A DNA stretch of 64,000 nucleotides from Elusimicrobiota bacterium (lineage in GTDB: Bacteria; Elusimicrobiota; Elusimicrobia; UBA1565; UBA9628). Each line of letters opens with the position of its first letter. Within the stretch, counting starts at the first letter, position 1. The stretch lies in assembly GCA_016212855.1 (NCBI GenBank), contig JACRDP010000014.1, positions 33,653 through 97,652 on the forward strand, read 5' to 3'. The position numbers and the translations under genes are program-made. Positions 26,965 to 35,638 of this stretch are shown here, in pieces. The notes below the pieces were generated by a model that worked only from the letters and a program-made list of their open reading frames with translations, made no database searches and was not told the origin of the DNA.

Positions 26965-27476
26965 GCGACGAGCGCCGCGACGGCACGCGGATGATCACCG
27001 AGCTGTCCGTGACCCTGCGCGCGGTCAAGGGCGGAGAGGTGATCGACGAGCGCGCGACGGCGCACGACATCTCGACGAACGGATTTCGAGTGGAAACCCA
27101 GGCGCAGATGACCGAGAAGACCTTGATCGCGTTCACGATGGATCTGCCCGGGGGCGAGCGCGCCTCGGGTTCCGGGCGCGTCGTGTGGGCCAGCCGGGAG
27201 TCGTGGGCGACCTGGGCCGGCATCGAGATCACCTCGATGTCGTGGAGCGACAAGAGGCGGCTGACGAACCTGCTGCATCCGCCGCGCGTGGATTGGAGCG
27301 GGCTCTCGAAGACGTCGACGAAGCTGCTCATCGCCTTGGTGGTGATCACCGCGGCGCACCGGCTGCTCTACAGCCCGATCGCGCAGGGAGTGCTGGCGAA
27401 GATGGCGCCGAAGATCATCGCCCTGGCGGTGATGTGGTGGGCGCTGAGCGAGCTGCTGAAAAAGGAGCGGCGCTAG
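26961..27476 (+). CDS. PilZ-domain membrane protein (candidate c-di-GMP receptor)
   Basis: 171 residues. The PilZ domain (about 1-105) shows the two nucleotide-binding motifs: RRDGTR near the N-terminus (RxxxR) and DISTNGFRV (D/NxSxxG). Two hydrophobic segments follow at about 118-135 and 145-162, so the domain is tethered to the membrane on the cytoplasmic side. Both key motifs are intact, so binding of cyclic di-GMP is likely. ATGA overlap with the lipoprotein gene suggests the two act together. Confidence 0.85.
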   Translation: MSDERRDGTRMITELSVTLRAVKGGEVIDERATAHDISTNGFRVETQAQMTEKTLIAFTMDLPGGERASGSGRVVWASRESWATWAGIEITSMSWSDKRRLTNLLHPPRVDWSGLSKTSTKLLIALVVITAAHRLLYSPIAQGVLAKMAPKIIALAVMWWALSELLKKERR

Positions 27477-27506
27477 ATGTTTTAGGAGTTTCCTCCGCAC
27501 ATCTGT

Positions 27507-27527
27507 GCCGGGCGTCTCGCGCCCGGC
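27507..27527. terminator. Hairpin between convergent genes
   Basis: A perfect 8-bp GC-rich stem GCCGGGCG/CGCCCGGC with a 5-nt loop lies between the PilZ stop and the convergent secreted-protein stop. No T-tract follows on either strand, so it may be a bidirectional pause or stabilising structure rather than a classical intrinsic terminator. Confidence 0.45.
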
Positions 27528-28403
27528 CTAAAATCCGTCCCGGCAGCGCGGGTCCATCGCGTCGCGCAGGAACAGGCGCGCGCCCGAGGCGCGCAGGACG
27601 AAGCCCCAGCGCTCGTGGCCCCACAGCGGTTCGCCCATGGTGTAGGCGAGGAGGAAGGGATTTCCATTGCCGCCGGGGTCGTAGGAGACGAAGCGCAGCT
27701 GGGCCGTCTCGGAGAGGAGGTCGTGCGGCATCTCCGCGCAGGTTCCGAGGAGACGGCTGCCGTCGGCCAGGCGCAGGCAGCGGCGGTGCGACGAGGAGAT
27801 CTGCGCGTCGGTGACCAGCGCCGTCGGCGCGCGCACGCCCGCGACGGCGGGATGGGCGGCGAAGTCGATCTTCATCGCGACCTTGTCGGGGCGCGGGTCG
27901 GCGAGGAAGGCGGAGGCGCCCTCGTCGTCGGGGCGGAAGCGCAGGGCGCCGGATTTCGCTTCGTCCACGGCGACCGCGGTGAGCGTGGAGCCGATGAGGG
28001 CGTACAGCGCCTCGTCGACCTTGTTGGCGAGCGAGTCGTAGCGCGCGTTCGAGCCCTTGAGGCGGAAATCGTCGGGGACCTTGATCGCCATGACGGGGTC
28101 GCCGACCTCCGAGCGCGGGCCCTTGAGCAAGGCGGCGCGCAGCTTCTGCGGCTTCTTGCCGCGGCAGGCGCCGCCGTAGGTCGCGGAGGTGCGGCCGACG
28201 ACGAACAGGTCGGCGCCCTCGCTGCCGATGATGAGGAATTTCGAGCCCGCCATGAGGTCCTTGGGATTGGCGGACTTGCGCGGCTTGTCGAAGATCACCC
28301 ACTGGTTGCCGGATTGATAGACCGGGAACAGGCCGCGCGAGCCGTACTCGTCCTGAGCGAAGGACGTGGACGCGAGGAGCAGGAGCAGGAGGGCGAGCCG
28401 CAT
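27528..28403 (-). CDS. Secreted protein of unknown function
   Basis: 291 residues with a clear signal peptide (MRLALLLLLLASTSFAQ). The mature protein has several Cys and mixed alpha/beta content; RSASNPKD-type basic patches and RFVSYDPGGNGNPFLLAYTM do not match a family I know. A TGA-TATCCT extended -10 ends 7 nt before the start, so it may have its own leaderless transcript. It sits after the next gene on the same strand with a 13-nt gap. Confidence 0.6.
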   Translation of the reverse strand: MRLALLLLLLASTSFAQDEYGSRGLFPVYQSGNQWVIFDKPRKSANPKDLMAGSKFLIIGSEGADLFVVGRTSATYGGACRGKKPQKLRAALLKGPRSEVGDPVMAIKVPDDFRLKGSNARYDSLANKVDEALYALIGSTLTAVAVDEAKSGALRFRPDDEGASAFLADPRPDKVAMKIDFAAHPAVAGVRAPTALVTDAQISSSHRRCLRLADGSRLLGTCAEMPHDLLSETAQLRFVSYDPGGNGNPFLLAYTMGEPLWGHERWGFVLRASGARLFLRDAMDPRCRDGF

Positions 28404-28416
28404 CGACGACAGGATA

Positions 28417-29769
28417 TCAAATCCCGCGCGGCAGGCGCAGGTCGGACGGCGGGCGCGGGCGGCGGCGCGGGAGCTCCGACTCGAGCCATTGCCCCAGCTC
28501 TTCGCCGGTGGCCGCGTCGTAGAGGACGGCTCCCTCGCCCGGCGTGAGCACCGCGACCTTGGTGAAGTCGGCGCTGTAGAGGAGCTGGACGCCGTCGCGC
28601 AGGTTCACGAGCCCTTCCGCGTCCCACTCGGCGAAGCGCCGCCAAGTCCAGGGCTCCCCCTCGTGCTGGACGAACCAGACGCCGCGGCGTTTGCTCCACC
28701 ACAGGCCGTGATGATGGAGCAGCGGCGGTCCGTCGGGTTCGGGGGCGGCCCACCAGCGCGAGCCCTTGGTCCACAGCCACAGCCAGCGCGCGTCGTCGAT
28801 GAGGCCGCGCGCTTCGCCGTCGTGCCAAAGAGGGCCGGCGTCCCAGTGCGGCTTTTGGCGGCGATCGAGGGCCGCGCCCGCTTTGCGCGGGTCGAGGGTT
28901 TCCAAGCGCAGGGGATCGGGCGCCCGCGTGGGCACCGCGGCGCCTTCGGGCAAAGCAGACGGGCGCTTGTCTTTCAGGATCGTGAGGTCCGGCGGCTTCA
29001 GGGTCGAGGGCGGAGGCCGCAAGGCGCCGCGACCGAGCAGCTTGGCGAGCAGAAGGGGCCGGACGCGGCGGCGCCGGGCGGAGTAGGCGCGCTTGAAAGC
29101 GGCGGAGCGTTTCGGCGGGCGGAACAGCGGGAACGCGGCGCGCCGGCGCGAGGCGAGGGCGGCGCGGCGGCTCGCTCCTCCCGCGACGTCGACGGCCGTT
29201 TGCTCCGTCGCTTCCTCGTCCATTTCCCCGTTCACGGGCGCCGGGCCTTTGGAGAGCAACGCGCGTTTCGCGGGAAGTCCGTCCGAGGATGAAGAGGAGG
29301 ACGGAGTTTGCGGAGGAGCGCTCGAGGTTTTCTTCGGTGAGCTCTCCGTCGGACCGGACTCGCCGGAGTCCGGCGAAGGCTCTCCTCTTCGATCCGGGCG
29401 GCGAAGCGCGGGCGCGGACGCGGAGGAGGATCCCGCTCGCGCCGAGCTCGTCGCGTACGGGAAATCGGCGGGGGCGTCGCGCAATGCCGCGCGTTCGAGC
29501 GCCGCGGCGGCATCCTGGGCGGAAGTGGCTTTTTCCACCCGGAGGGCCGAGTCCGCCGAATCGGCGGACGGCGGAATGATCCTGGGCGCGGGCCAGGAGA
29601 GCGCGGAGGCGAGCGCGGCGGGCGTCGAAGACCCGGGCGGCACGCCCTGCGCGGGAGTTCGAGCCCCGGGGAGAAGCCGGGGGACTCCGACCGGCCGGTA
29701 CAGCGCGAGCCCGGCGCCGATCAAGGCGGCGGCGATCGCGGCGGGGCCGATCGTTCGTCTCGCACCCAT
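28417..29769 (-). CDS. Trp-rich lineage-specific protein with N-terminal anchor
   Basis: 450 residues. An N-terminal hydrophobic segment (about 6-22) may be an anchor or uncleaved signal. A long low-complexity region follows (about 60-250, Ser/Pro/Arg/Ala), then a compact C-terminal domain with many Trp (ARWLWLWTKGSRWWAAP, HHHGLWWSKRRGVWFVQHEG, WTWRRFAEWD) ending TGEELGQWLESELP. I do not recognise it. The start at 29769 is the ATG before the hydrophobic segment; the frame stays open far upstream but enters sequence antisense to the next gene. Confidence 0.55.
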   Translation of the reverse strand: MGARRTIGPAAIAAALIGAGLALYRPVGVPRLLPGARTPAQGVPPGSSTPAALASALSWPAPRIIPPSADSADSALRVEKATSAQDAAAALERAALRDAPADFPYATSSARAGSSSASAPALRRPDRRGEPSPDSGESGPTESSPKKTSSAPPQTPSSSSSSDGLPAKRALLSKGPAPVNGEMDEEATEQTAVDVAGGASRRAALASRRRAAFPLFRPPKRSAAFKRAYSARRRRVRPLLLAKLLGRGALRPPPSTLKPPDLTILKDKRPSALPEGAAVPTRAPDPLRLETLDPRKAGAALDRRQKPHWDAGPLWHDGEARGLIDDARWLWLWTKGSRWWAAPEPDGPPLLHHHGLWWSKRRGVWFVQHEGEPWTWRRFAEWDAEGLVNLRDGVQLLYSADFTKVAVLTPGEGAVLYDAATGEELGQWLESELPRRRPRPPSDLRLPRGI

Positions 29770-29914
29770 ACCGCGAGGATGTCCCGCGCCGGGCGCGGCC
29801 GTCAGGGCCTCCGGTCCTATGGTTCGAGTGGGTCTAAAGTCCCGGGTGATTTTATCCATCCCTTCATACGATCGAGACCCCGAAAAAGTTCCCCAAAAGA
29901 GCGCGATCCCCGAC

Positions 29915-29943
29915 TTGTCTTTGTAACACTCCCCTCCTATACT
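29915..29943 (+). promoter_or_regulatory. Promoter of the coiled-coil gene pair
   Basis: TTGTCT (29915-29920), 17-nt spacer, TATACT (29938-29943), then a G-rich 10-nt leader to the ATG at 29954. Good -10 and optimal spacing. It lies in the 184-bp divergent intergenic region 29770-29953, in which nothing else was seen. Confidence 0.65.
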
Positions 29944-29953
29944 GGGGGGGCCC

Positions 29954-31489
29954 ATGGATCCGCTCCACGCCTGGAAGGACGACTTCAACCGCGAGGTCGA
30001 GGAAGTGCTCGCGACGCGCGCCCGCGTCGCGAGCGAACGCCCCGAGGATCTCCCCCAGACCGGCTTCGGCGGGCATCTCGCCGATCTCGTCATCCCCCCC
30101 GCCGGCGTGTACGCGGAGCTGCGCGACGCCCAGGCCAAGCTGGAGACGGCTTCGGCCGAGGCCGCCGAACTGCGCGAGCGGCTCGCGGAGAAGGAGCGCC
30201 AGCTCGAAACCGAGCGCGGGGCGCGCGAGCGGTTCAGGGATGGGACGATGCTGCTCACCTCGGAGCTGCGCGAGGAGCGCGCGGCGCAGGCCGCCGCGCA
30301 CGAGGACGCCAAGCGCGCGCGCCGGGACGCGGAGGCCGCGATGCACGCGCGCGACGGCGCCCGGCTCGACGCCGAGCACGCCGCGGCGCGCATGGAGGAC
30401 TGGGAGCGCGAGGCGATGGCCCGCCAGCAGGGCGCCCGCGAACTGCAGGCGCGCCTCGATCGCGCCATGCTCGACGCCGACGCGAAGAACGCCGAGGCCG
30501 CGTCGTTGCGCGCGCGCCTGGACGCGGTGATGCGTCGCGCGGAGGCGAGCGAGACCGAGCTCGCGGCCGGACGGGCGGCGGAGGCCTCGCGCGCGTCGCT
30601 TTCCGCCCGGCTCGACGCCGAGCGCGCCGAGCTGCTGCGCGAAACACGGCGGCTGGCGGAAGAGGTGGTGCAGGCGCGCGACGAGTCCGTCGCCGCGCAG
30701 GTGCGCGAACGCGCCGCCGCCGCCGCGCTCATCGCCGAGCGCGAGCGCGTTCAGGCCGAGGTCGCCGCCGAGTTCGAACGGGCGCAGGCGCATCGCTCCG
30801 AGGGAGACCGCGCGATCGAGCGGGCGCGGCGCATGGAGGCCCTGCTGCCGGAGCGGCTCGAGGCCGCCTTGATCGAGGAGCGCGCCAAACTCAAGGCGGA
30901 GCGCGAGGCCGCGGACCGCGAGCTCCATATGGCCCGCCAGTCGCGGCTCGAGGCGTCGGCCCGCGTGGCCGAGAACGAGGCCAAGCTCAACGAAGCCCGC
31001 GCCGCGGCCATGCGCGAAGCCCACGAGCAGGGCCAGGCCGCGTACGCGTCGGGTCTGAGCGCGGCGCGTACGCACGCCGAGCACTCCGAGCGCGCGCTCG
31101 AGAACTCCCGCCGCATGGAGGCCGCCGCCGCCGAGAGAGCGCGCATGGCCGTCGCCGCGCTGGCGGAGTACCGCGACCGCATGCGCGAGGAGATCGCGCG
31201 CCTGACCGCCGCGACCAAGGAGGAGCGCGATCGGGGCGAGTCCGCCGTCGTCGCTTCCCGCCGGGCCGAGACGACGGCCACTTCGCGGCTGGCCGCCGAA
31301 CTCTCGCGCCGCGACGCCGCGCTCGAAGAGGAGCGCGCCCGCCTGCGCGGCGAGTTCGAGGACGCGCGCGCGAAGCTCGAGGACGAGATGGACGCCGAGC
31401 GCCGAGCGCTGCGCGAGCGTTGGAAGGAGCAGTCCGAGGCCCTCGACCGGCTGCGCCAGGAACTGAAGGATGGACGCGCAGGAGCCTAA
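29954..31489 (+). CDS. Long coiled-coil protein A
   Basis: 511 residues. The first 55 or so residues (HAWKDDFNREVEEVLATRAR, then GGHLADLVIPPAGVYAELRD) are non-repetitive; from about 56 to the end the protein is an almost unbroken coiled coil rich in Ala, Glu and Arg (AELRERLAEKERQLETERGA). No membrane segment or enzyme motif. It overlaps the next coiled-coil gene by 20 bp. Probably a cytoplasmic structural or scaffold protein. The very high GC makes long antisense frames, which I do not regard as genes. Confidence 0.8.
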   Translation: MDPLHAWKDDFNREVEEVLATRARVASERPEDLPQTGFGGHLADLVIPPAGVYAELRDAQAKLETASAEAAELRERLAEKERQLETERGARERFRDGTMLLTSELREERAAQAAAHEDAKRARRDAEAAMHARDGARLDAEHAAARMEDWEREAMARQQGARELQARLDRAMLDADAKNAEAASLRARLDAVMRRAEASETELAAGRAAEASRASLSARLDAERAELLRETRRLAEEVVQARDESVAAQVRERAAAAALIAERERVQAEVAAEFERAQAHRSEGDRAIERARRMEALLPERLEAALIEERAKLKAEREAADRELHMARQSRLEASARVAENEAKLNEARAAAMREAHEQGQAAYASGLSAARTHAEHSERALENSRRMEAAAAERARMAVAALAEYRDRMREEIARLTAATKEERDRGESAVVASRRAETTATSRLAAELSRRDAALEEERARLRGEFEDARAKLEDEMDAERRALRERWKEQSEALDRLRQELKDGRAGA

Positions 31490-33134
31490 GCCCGCCGACG
31501 CCCCCCCGCGCGCGCCCGCTCCTTCGGAGCGGTCGGACGACACCCTCGACGCGGTGCGCCTCGAGGTGCGCATCGACGAGCTCGAGTCGCGGCTGCGCGC
31601 GCGCACGCTCGAGCTCGAGACCGAGCTCAAGTCCAAGGAGCGCCTGCGCGAGCGCGTGCGGGAGCTGACGTCGCGCGCCGACGAGCTCCAGGAGACGGCC
31701 TCGGCGCTGCACCGCGAGGCCGCGTCCGCGACCTCGCTGACGCGCGAGCTCGAGGAGACCTTGAAGGTGGCGGCCGAGGCGCGCGCCCAGCTCGGCGCGG
31801 CCCTGGAGGCGGAGCGTTCGCGCCGGCTCGCGCTCGAGACGGAGCTGAGCAGCTCCGAGTCCGCGCTGAGCGCCCGCGCCCGCGCGCTCGAGGCCGACCT
31901 GAAGCGCGTGTCGGAGGAGCGCGACGCGGTCGCCGCGCGCGCGGACGACGCTCTCGAGAAGGGGACACGCGCGGAGGCCGAGCTGGCGCGCGTGCGCGAC
32001 GAGGCGCGGGCCGCTTCCGCCAAGCTCGAGACGCTCACCGGCGACGCGCGCCGTCGCGAGGAGGAGTTGGGCGGGGCGCGGCGCAATCTCTCGCAGCTGC
32101 GCCAGAAAACCGCAGGGCACGAGGCGCACATCGAGTCGCTGAGGGCCGACCTCGAGCAGTCCCGCGCCGCGAAGTCGGAGCAGTCGGAGGCCGCCGCCGC
32201 CGCGCGCGCCGAGCTCTCCGCCGCGACCGCGCGCGCCGAGCGCGCCGAGCTCGAGCTCAACGCCGCCCGCGAGGAGCTGACCCAAACCGCGCAGTTCCGC
32301 GCCGACTTCAACGGCTTGCACGCGCGCGCGCAAAAGGCCGAGGCCGAGCTGCTCGCCGCGCGCTCCAAGGCGGAGGAGACTGGCCGTACGCTGAACACGG
32401 CGCAGTCCGCGCTCGAGCAGGCGCGCCTGCTGACGCGCCGCGGCGAGGACGAGAGCCGGCGCCTGCAGGCCGTCATCGACGGCCTGGAGAAGACCTACGA
32501 CGAGCGCCGCCGCGACGACGAGGACAAGGCCCGCCGCGCGCTCGAGGCCGCGGAGCAGGTCCGTCGCGAGGGCGTCGAGGCCTTCGAGAAGGCGCACGAG
32601 TCCACGACCCGCCTGGACTTCGAGGCCGAGCGCATGCAGAAAGAGCTCGCCGAGGGCATGCGCCGCATCGCCTCGGAGAGCGAGCAGCACAAGCTCAAGG
32701 CCGAGAAGCTCAAGCTGGAGCTGCGCGCGCGCAGCGACCGCGAGATCGCGGAGATGCGCCACGCCCTCGACGAGGAGCGCGCGCGCCTGTACGCCGACGT
32801 CGAGGCCGAGCGCGAGTCCCGCGGCCGCCGCGCCGCGCCCGCGCCGTCTGAGCCGGACGCGGAGGCGCGCAGCCGCGAACTAGGCGAGTCCCGCCGCCGG
32901 GAAATCGCGCGCGAAGTCGAAGGCTATCTGACGCCGCCCTCCAGGCCGGTTCCCGTCGAACCCGCCGTCGTTCCCCCCGCGCCCGAGGCGCCCGCGCCGG
33001 CCCCGGCCCCGGCGCAGCCGGACGGCGGCACGAAAACGCAGTGGGACGAAGAACTGCGGTTTCTGTTGTACGTGGCGACCAGCGTGGCCGTGGTCGCCGC
33101 GGTGCTCGCGAGCGTCCTGCTTTACGTGGGTTGA
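31470..33134 (+). CDS. Long coiled-coil protein B with C-terminal membrane anchor
   Basis: 554 residues: a short Pro-rich N-terminus, continuous coiled coil at about 25-460 (VRLEVRIDELESRLRARTLE), a Pro/Ala-rich hinge at about 465-525, then one hydrophobic segment at the very end (FLLYVATSVAVVAAVLASVL). That is a tail-anchored arrangement with the coil in the cytoplasm. It starts inside the end of coiled-coil gene A, so the two are translationally linked and may form a complex. Function unknown. Confidence 0.8.
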   Translation: MDAQEPKPADAPPRAPAPSERSDDTLDAVRLEVRIDELESRLRARTLELETELKSKERLRERVRELTSRADELQETASALHREAASATSLTRELEETLKVAAEARAQLGAALEAERSRRLALETELSSSESALSARARALEADLKRVSEERDAVAARADDALEKGTRAEAELARVRDEARAASAKLETLTGDARRREEELGGARRNLSQLRQKTAGHEAHIESLRADLEQSRAAKSEQSEAAAAARAELSAATARAERAELELNAAREELTQTAQFRADFNGLHARAQKAEAELLAARSKAEETGRTLNTAQSALEQARLLTRRGEDESRRLQAVIDGLEKTYDERRRDDEDKARRALEAAEQVRREGVEAFEKAHESTTRLDFEAERMQKELAEGMRRIASESEQHKLKAEKLKLELRARSDREIAEMRHALDEERARLYADVEAERESRGRRAAPAPSEPDAEARSRELGESRRREIAREVEGYLTPPSRPVPVEPAVVPPAPEAPAPAPAPAQPDGGTKTQWDEELRFLLYVATSVAVVAAVLASVLLYVG

Positions 33135-33141
33135 CGCGGTC

Positions 33142-33163
33142 CGCCGGCCGCAAGCGGCCGGCG
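33142..33163. terminator. Hairpin between convergent coiled-coil B and gmd genes
   Basis: A perfect inverted repeat CGCCGGCCGC-AA-GCGGCCGGCG directly after the stop of coiled-coil gene B and before the gmd stop. Strong GC stem with no T-tract; it is a possible bidirectional terminator. Confidence 0.5.
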
Positions 33164-33192
33164 CGAACGTGCTGAGGAAGGGCTTATAACGT

Positions 33193-34281
33193 TCAGTCGG
33201 CCGCGCGCGGCGGGCTGGTGTAGCCGGCGCTCTTGACGAGCGACTCGCGCTCGGCGATCGCGAGATCCTCGCGCGTCATCTCGCGGACGAGCTCTTCAAA
33301 GCTGACTTTCGGTTTCCAGCCGAGTTCGCGCCGCGCCTTGGCGGCGTCGCCGAGCAAGGCGTCGACCTCGGTCGGTCGCAGGTAGCGCGCATCGAGCTCG
33401 ACGATCGCGCGGCCGGTGCGGCGGTCGACGCCCTTCTCGGCGGCGCCCTTCCCCTTCCAGACGAGATCGAAGCCGAGTTCCGCCGCGGCGGCCTCGACGA
33501 ACTGCCGGACGGAGTTCTGCCGGCCTGTCGCCGCGACGTAATCGGAGGGCTTGGGCTTTTGGAGCATCAGCCACATCATCTCGACGAAATCCTTCGCGTG
33601 TCCCCAGTCGCGCTTCGCGTCGAGGTTGCCGAGCCAGATCTTCTCGTCGAGTCCGAGCTTGATGCGCGCGAGCCCGCGCGTGATCTTGCGCGTCACGAAG
33701 GTCTCGCCGCGGCGCGGCGACTCGTGGTTGAAGAGGATGCCGTTGCAGGCGTACAGGCCGTAGGCCTCGCGGTAGTTGATCGTGATCCAGTAGGCGTACA
33801 GCTTCGCGGCGCCGTACGGCGAGCGCGGATAGAACGGGGTCGATTCGCGTTGAGGCGACTGCCGGACCTTGCCGAACAACTCGGACGACGAGGCTTGGTA
33901 GAACTTGGTCTTCTTCGCCCAGCCGAGCGTGCGGATGGCCTCGAGCAGGCGCAAGGTGCCCAGCGCGTCCACGTTCGCGGTGTACTCGGGCTCTTGAAAG
34001 CTGACGGCGACGTGGCTTTGCGCGGCGAGATTGTACACCTCGTCGGGCTTGACCAGCTGGAGCACGCGCTGCAGGCTTGAGGAGTCGGTCATGTCCCCGT
34101 AGTGCAGGATGAAGCGCAGCTTCTTCTCGTGCGGATCCTGGAAGAGATGATCGATGCGGTCGGTGTTGAACAACGAGGCGCGGCGTTTGATGCCGTGCAC
34201 CTCGTAGCCCTTCTTGAGGAGGAACTCAGCGAGGTAGGACCCGTCCTGGCCGGTGATGCCCGTGATCAGCGCCCGTTTCAT
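33193..34281 (-). CDS. gmd: GDP-mannose 4,6-dehydratase
   Basis: 362 residues, short-chain dehydrogenase fold. Nucleotide loop [52 protein letters not shown], the catalytic SSSELFG and YxxxK in PYGAAKLYA, and [18 protein letters not shown] are the Gmd blocks. It converts GDP-mannose to GDP-4-keto-6-deoxymannose, precursor of GDP-fucose and GDP-rhamnose type sugars for surface glycans. No partner epimerase or reductase is adjacent. Confidence 0.95.
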   Translation of the reverse strand: MKRALITGITGQDGSYLAEFLLKKGYEVHGIKRRASLFNTDRIDHLFQDPHEKKLRFILHYGDMTDSSSLQRVLQLVKPDEVYNLAAQSHVAVSFQEPEYTANVDALGTLRLLEAIRTLGWAKKTKFYQASSSELFGKVRQSPQRESTPFYPRSPYGAAKLYAYWITINYREAYGLYACNGILFNHESPRRGETFVTRKITRGLARIKLGLDEKIWLGNLDAKRDWGHAKDFVEMMWLMLQKPKPSDYVAATGRQNSVRQFVEAAAAELGFDLVWKGKGAAEKGVDRRTGRAIVELDARYLRPTEVDALLGDAAKARRELGWKPKVSFEELVREMTREDLAIAERESLVKSAGYTSPPRAAD

Positions 34282-34306
34282 GGCGCCTATTTAAGCAAAG
34301 AACGAC

Positions 34307-34384
34307 GGTGTCAGGCCTACCGATTTCCGATTCTCCTCGGATGAGCGCAGACTGAGAGAATCGGAAATCGGTAGGCCTGACACC
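34307..34384. repeat. Long inverted repeat with GGTGTCAGGC ends (REP/MITE-type), copy 1
   Basis: Arms at 34307-34335 and 34356-34384 form a perfect 29-bp stem with a 20-nt loop. The ends read GGTGTCAGGC...GCCTGACACC. The same 10-bp ends bound another inverted repeat at 43646-43716. Short perfect hairpins with TGACACC-type ends resemble units mobilised by REP-associated tyrosine transposases; no transposase is in the window, so this is inference. It lies between gmd and a lipoprotein gene on the same strand and would interrupt or terminate transcripts. Confidence 0.8.
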
Positions 34385-34392
34385 AACTAACG

Positions 34393-34773
34393 TTACGGTT
34401 TCGGGAGGGAGTAGGTCGCGCCGGGGCCGAGGGGGGCTGGCGAGCCCGCGGCGGGGAAGACGACCACGGTGCCCGAGGAGACGTCGATCGACGCGACGGA
34501 GCGAGTGGAGAACGCGAATTTAAAGGATGAGCCTTCCCCCGCGGTGACGCGCGTCTTGCCGTTGCGGAACTCGGCGGTTCCGGCGACGATCGTCACGATC
34601 GAGTCGCTGATCACGGGAGGCTGGGGCGTTGAGGCGGTCGCGATCGCGCTCGTGTCCCAGCCGTCGAGGCGCATCGTGCCCTCGAGCTTGGCCACGCACA
34701 AGGTGCGCGTGCACGGCTTGGGGCCGGCGCAGGCGGCGAGCAGGAGGAGTGCGGCGAGCGAAGCGGCTTTCAT
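34393..34773 (-). CDS. Small putative lipoprotein
   Basis: 126 residues with the lipobox LLLAAC (KAASLAALLLLAACAGPKPC), lipidated probably at Cys15. The mature part is beta-rich (SIVTIVAGTAEFRNGKTRVT, VASIDVSSGTVVVFPAAGSP), reminiscent of a FecR-like sandwich, but too short to call. It follows the transglycosylase gene by 10 nt; a TAAGAT box overlaps that stop. Confidence 0.6.
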   Translation of the reverse strand: MKAASLAALLLLAACAGPKPCTRTLCVAKLEGTMRLDGWDTSAIATASTPQPPVISDSIVTIVAGTAEFRNGKTRVTAGEGSSFKFAFSTRSVASIDVSSGTVVVFPAAGSPAPLGPGATYSLPKP

Positions 34774-34783
34774 CCCGGCTATC

Positions 34784-35638
34784 TTAGTACATCGTCCCGG
34801 TCGTGGTCACGGTCTCGCTGTAGGAAGGCAGCTCGAGCTTGACTCCGGCCGGCCGGCGAAGGTCGGTGACCTTCGAATGGTAGAAGAGGACGACCTTGCG
34901 CACGTAAGCGCGCGTGCTCGGGAACAGGTTCAGCTTGGTCAGGAATTTGGGGCCCGCGTGGTAGGCGGCGATCACGCGCTGGACGACCCACATCGGCGCG
35001 TCGGTGTAGCGCACGCCCTTGAGATTAAATATCTTCCATGCAGCTCTGAATAACACTTGGATGTAGGCGGCGCCGGCCTTCACGCCGGACATCGGATCGT
35101 GGAGCTTGGAGGGCGAGATGCCCACGCCCTGGGCGGTCACGGGCATGACCTGCATGAGGCCGCGGGCCCCGGACGGGGAGACGGCCTTGGGATCGAACTC
35201 GGACTCGGCGGCCATGATGGACTTGAGCAGGCGGCTGTCGAGCTTGTAGATCTTGGCGTAGCGCAGGATCATCTCGTCCCAACGGTCGGTTTTCTCGGGG
35301 TTGGCGAGCATGATCTTGAAGGTGCGGCGGTAGGCGGGGGTCTCGTTGGGGACGGGGACGACGAGCTGCTGGTGGAGGTCGCTGACCTTGGGGCGGCTGT
35401 AAAGGGTCTCAAGACGTCGGTTCGGAGAACCGACGTGTTCGAACTGAGGCGCCGCCACGACGCCGGCATGCGCCTTGGCCGCGTCGAACATATGGGGGTT
35501 GACGATGGCCATACGGGCCTCGCCCATGATGGCCGCGCGGCGCAGAATAGGGTCTTGGGAGTGTGCCGGTACCGCAATGCCGGAAACGAGGGCCAGGGCG
35601 GTCAGAGAGCCGATGCGGCGGGTCGTTTTCTGGTCGAT
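34784..35638 (-). CDS. Lytic transglycosylase (SLT domain)
   Basis: About 285 residues. After a basic signal peptide (RRIGSLTALALVSGIAVPAH) comes a linker and a C-terminal SLT domain: YKLDSRLLKSIMAAESEFDP contains the catalytic Glu, followed by GARGLMQVMPVTA and AAYHAGPKFL (usually AYNAGP). It cleaves peptidoglycan glycan strands in the periplasm. The start is unusual: no ATG, GTG or TTG lies before the signal peptide. The codon at 35638 is ATC, 5 nt after a TATACT box (35644-35649). An internal ATG at 35527 would lose the signal peptide. Confidence 0.75.
   Translation of the reverse strand: MDQKTTRRIGSLTALALVSGIAVPAHSQDPILRRAAIMGEARMAIVNPHMFDAAKAHAGVVAAPQFEHVGSPNRRLETLYSRPKVSDLHQQLVVPVPNETPAYRRTFKIMLANPEKTDRWDEMILRYAKIYKLDSRLLKSIMAAESEFDPKAVSPSGARGLMQVMPVTAQGVGISPSKLHDPMSGVKAGAAYIQVLFRAAWKIFNLKGVRYTDAPMWVVQRVIAAYHAGPKFLTKLNLFPSTRAYVRKVVLFYHSKVTDLRRPAGVKLELPSYSETVTTTGTMY

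Noticed and set aside
29770..29953. tRNA-like GGTTCGAGT sequence in the divergent spacer near 29820
   Set aside because: No matching T-stem, acceptor stem or anticodon arm can be built around it.
29864..32762. Very long minus-strand open frames (up to about 870 codons) opposite the coiled-coil genes
   Set aside because: Their codons are the reverse of Ala/Glu/Arg heptads, giving Ser/Arg/Ala/Leu strings without any domain; the plus-strand frames have a promoter, starts and a clear coiled-coil plus anchor structure. High GC alone keeps antisense frames open.
33142..33163. Canonical Rho-independent terminators at GC-rich hairpins (also 27507-27527 and 49630-49657)
   Set aside because: Stems are strong but none has a following T-tract, unlike 36681-36710 and 47831-47863; kept only as possible terminators or structural repeats.
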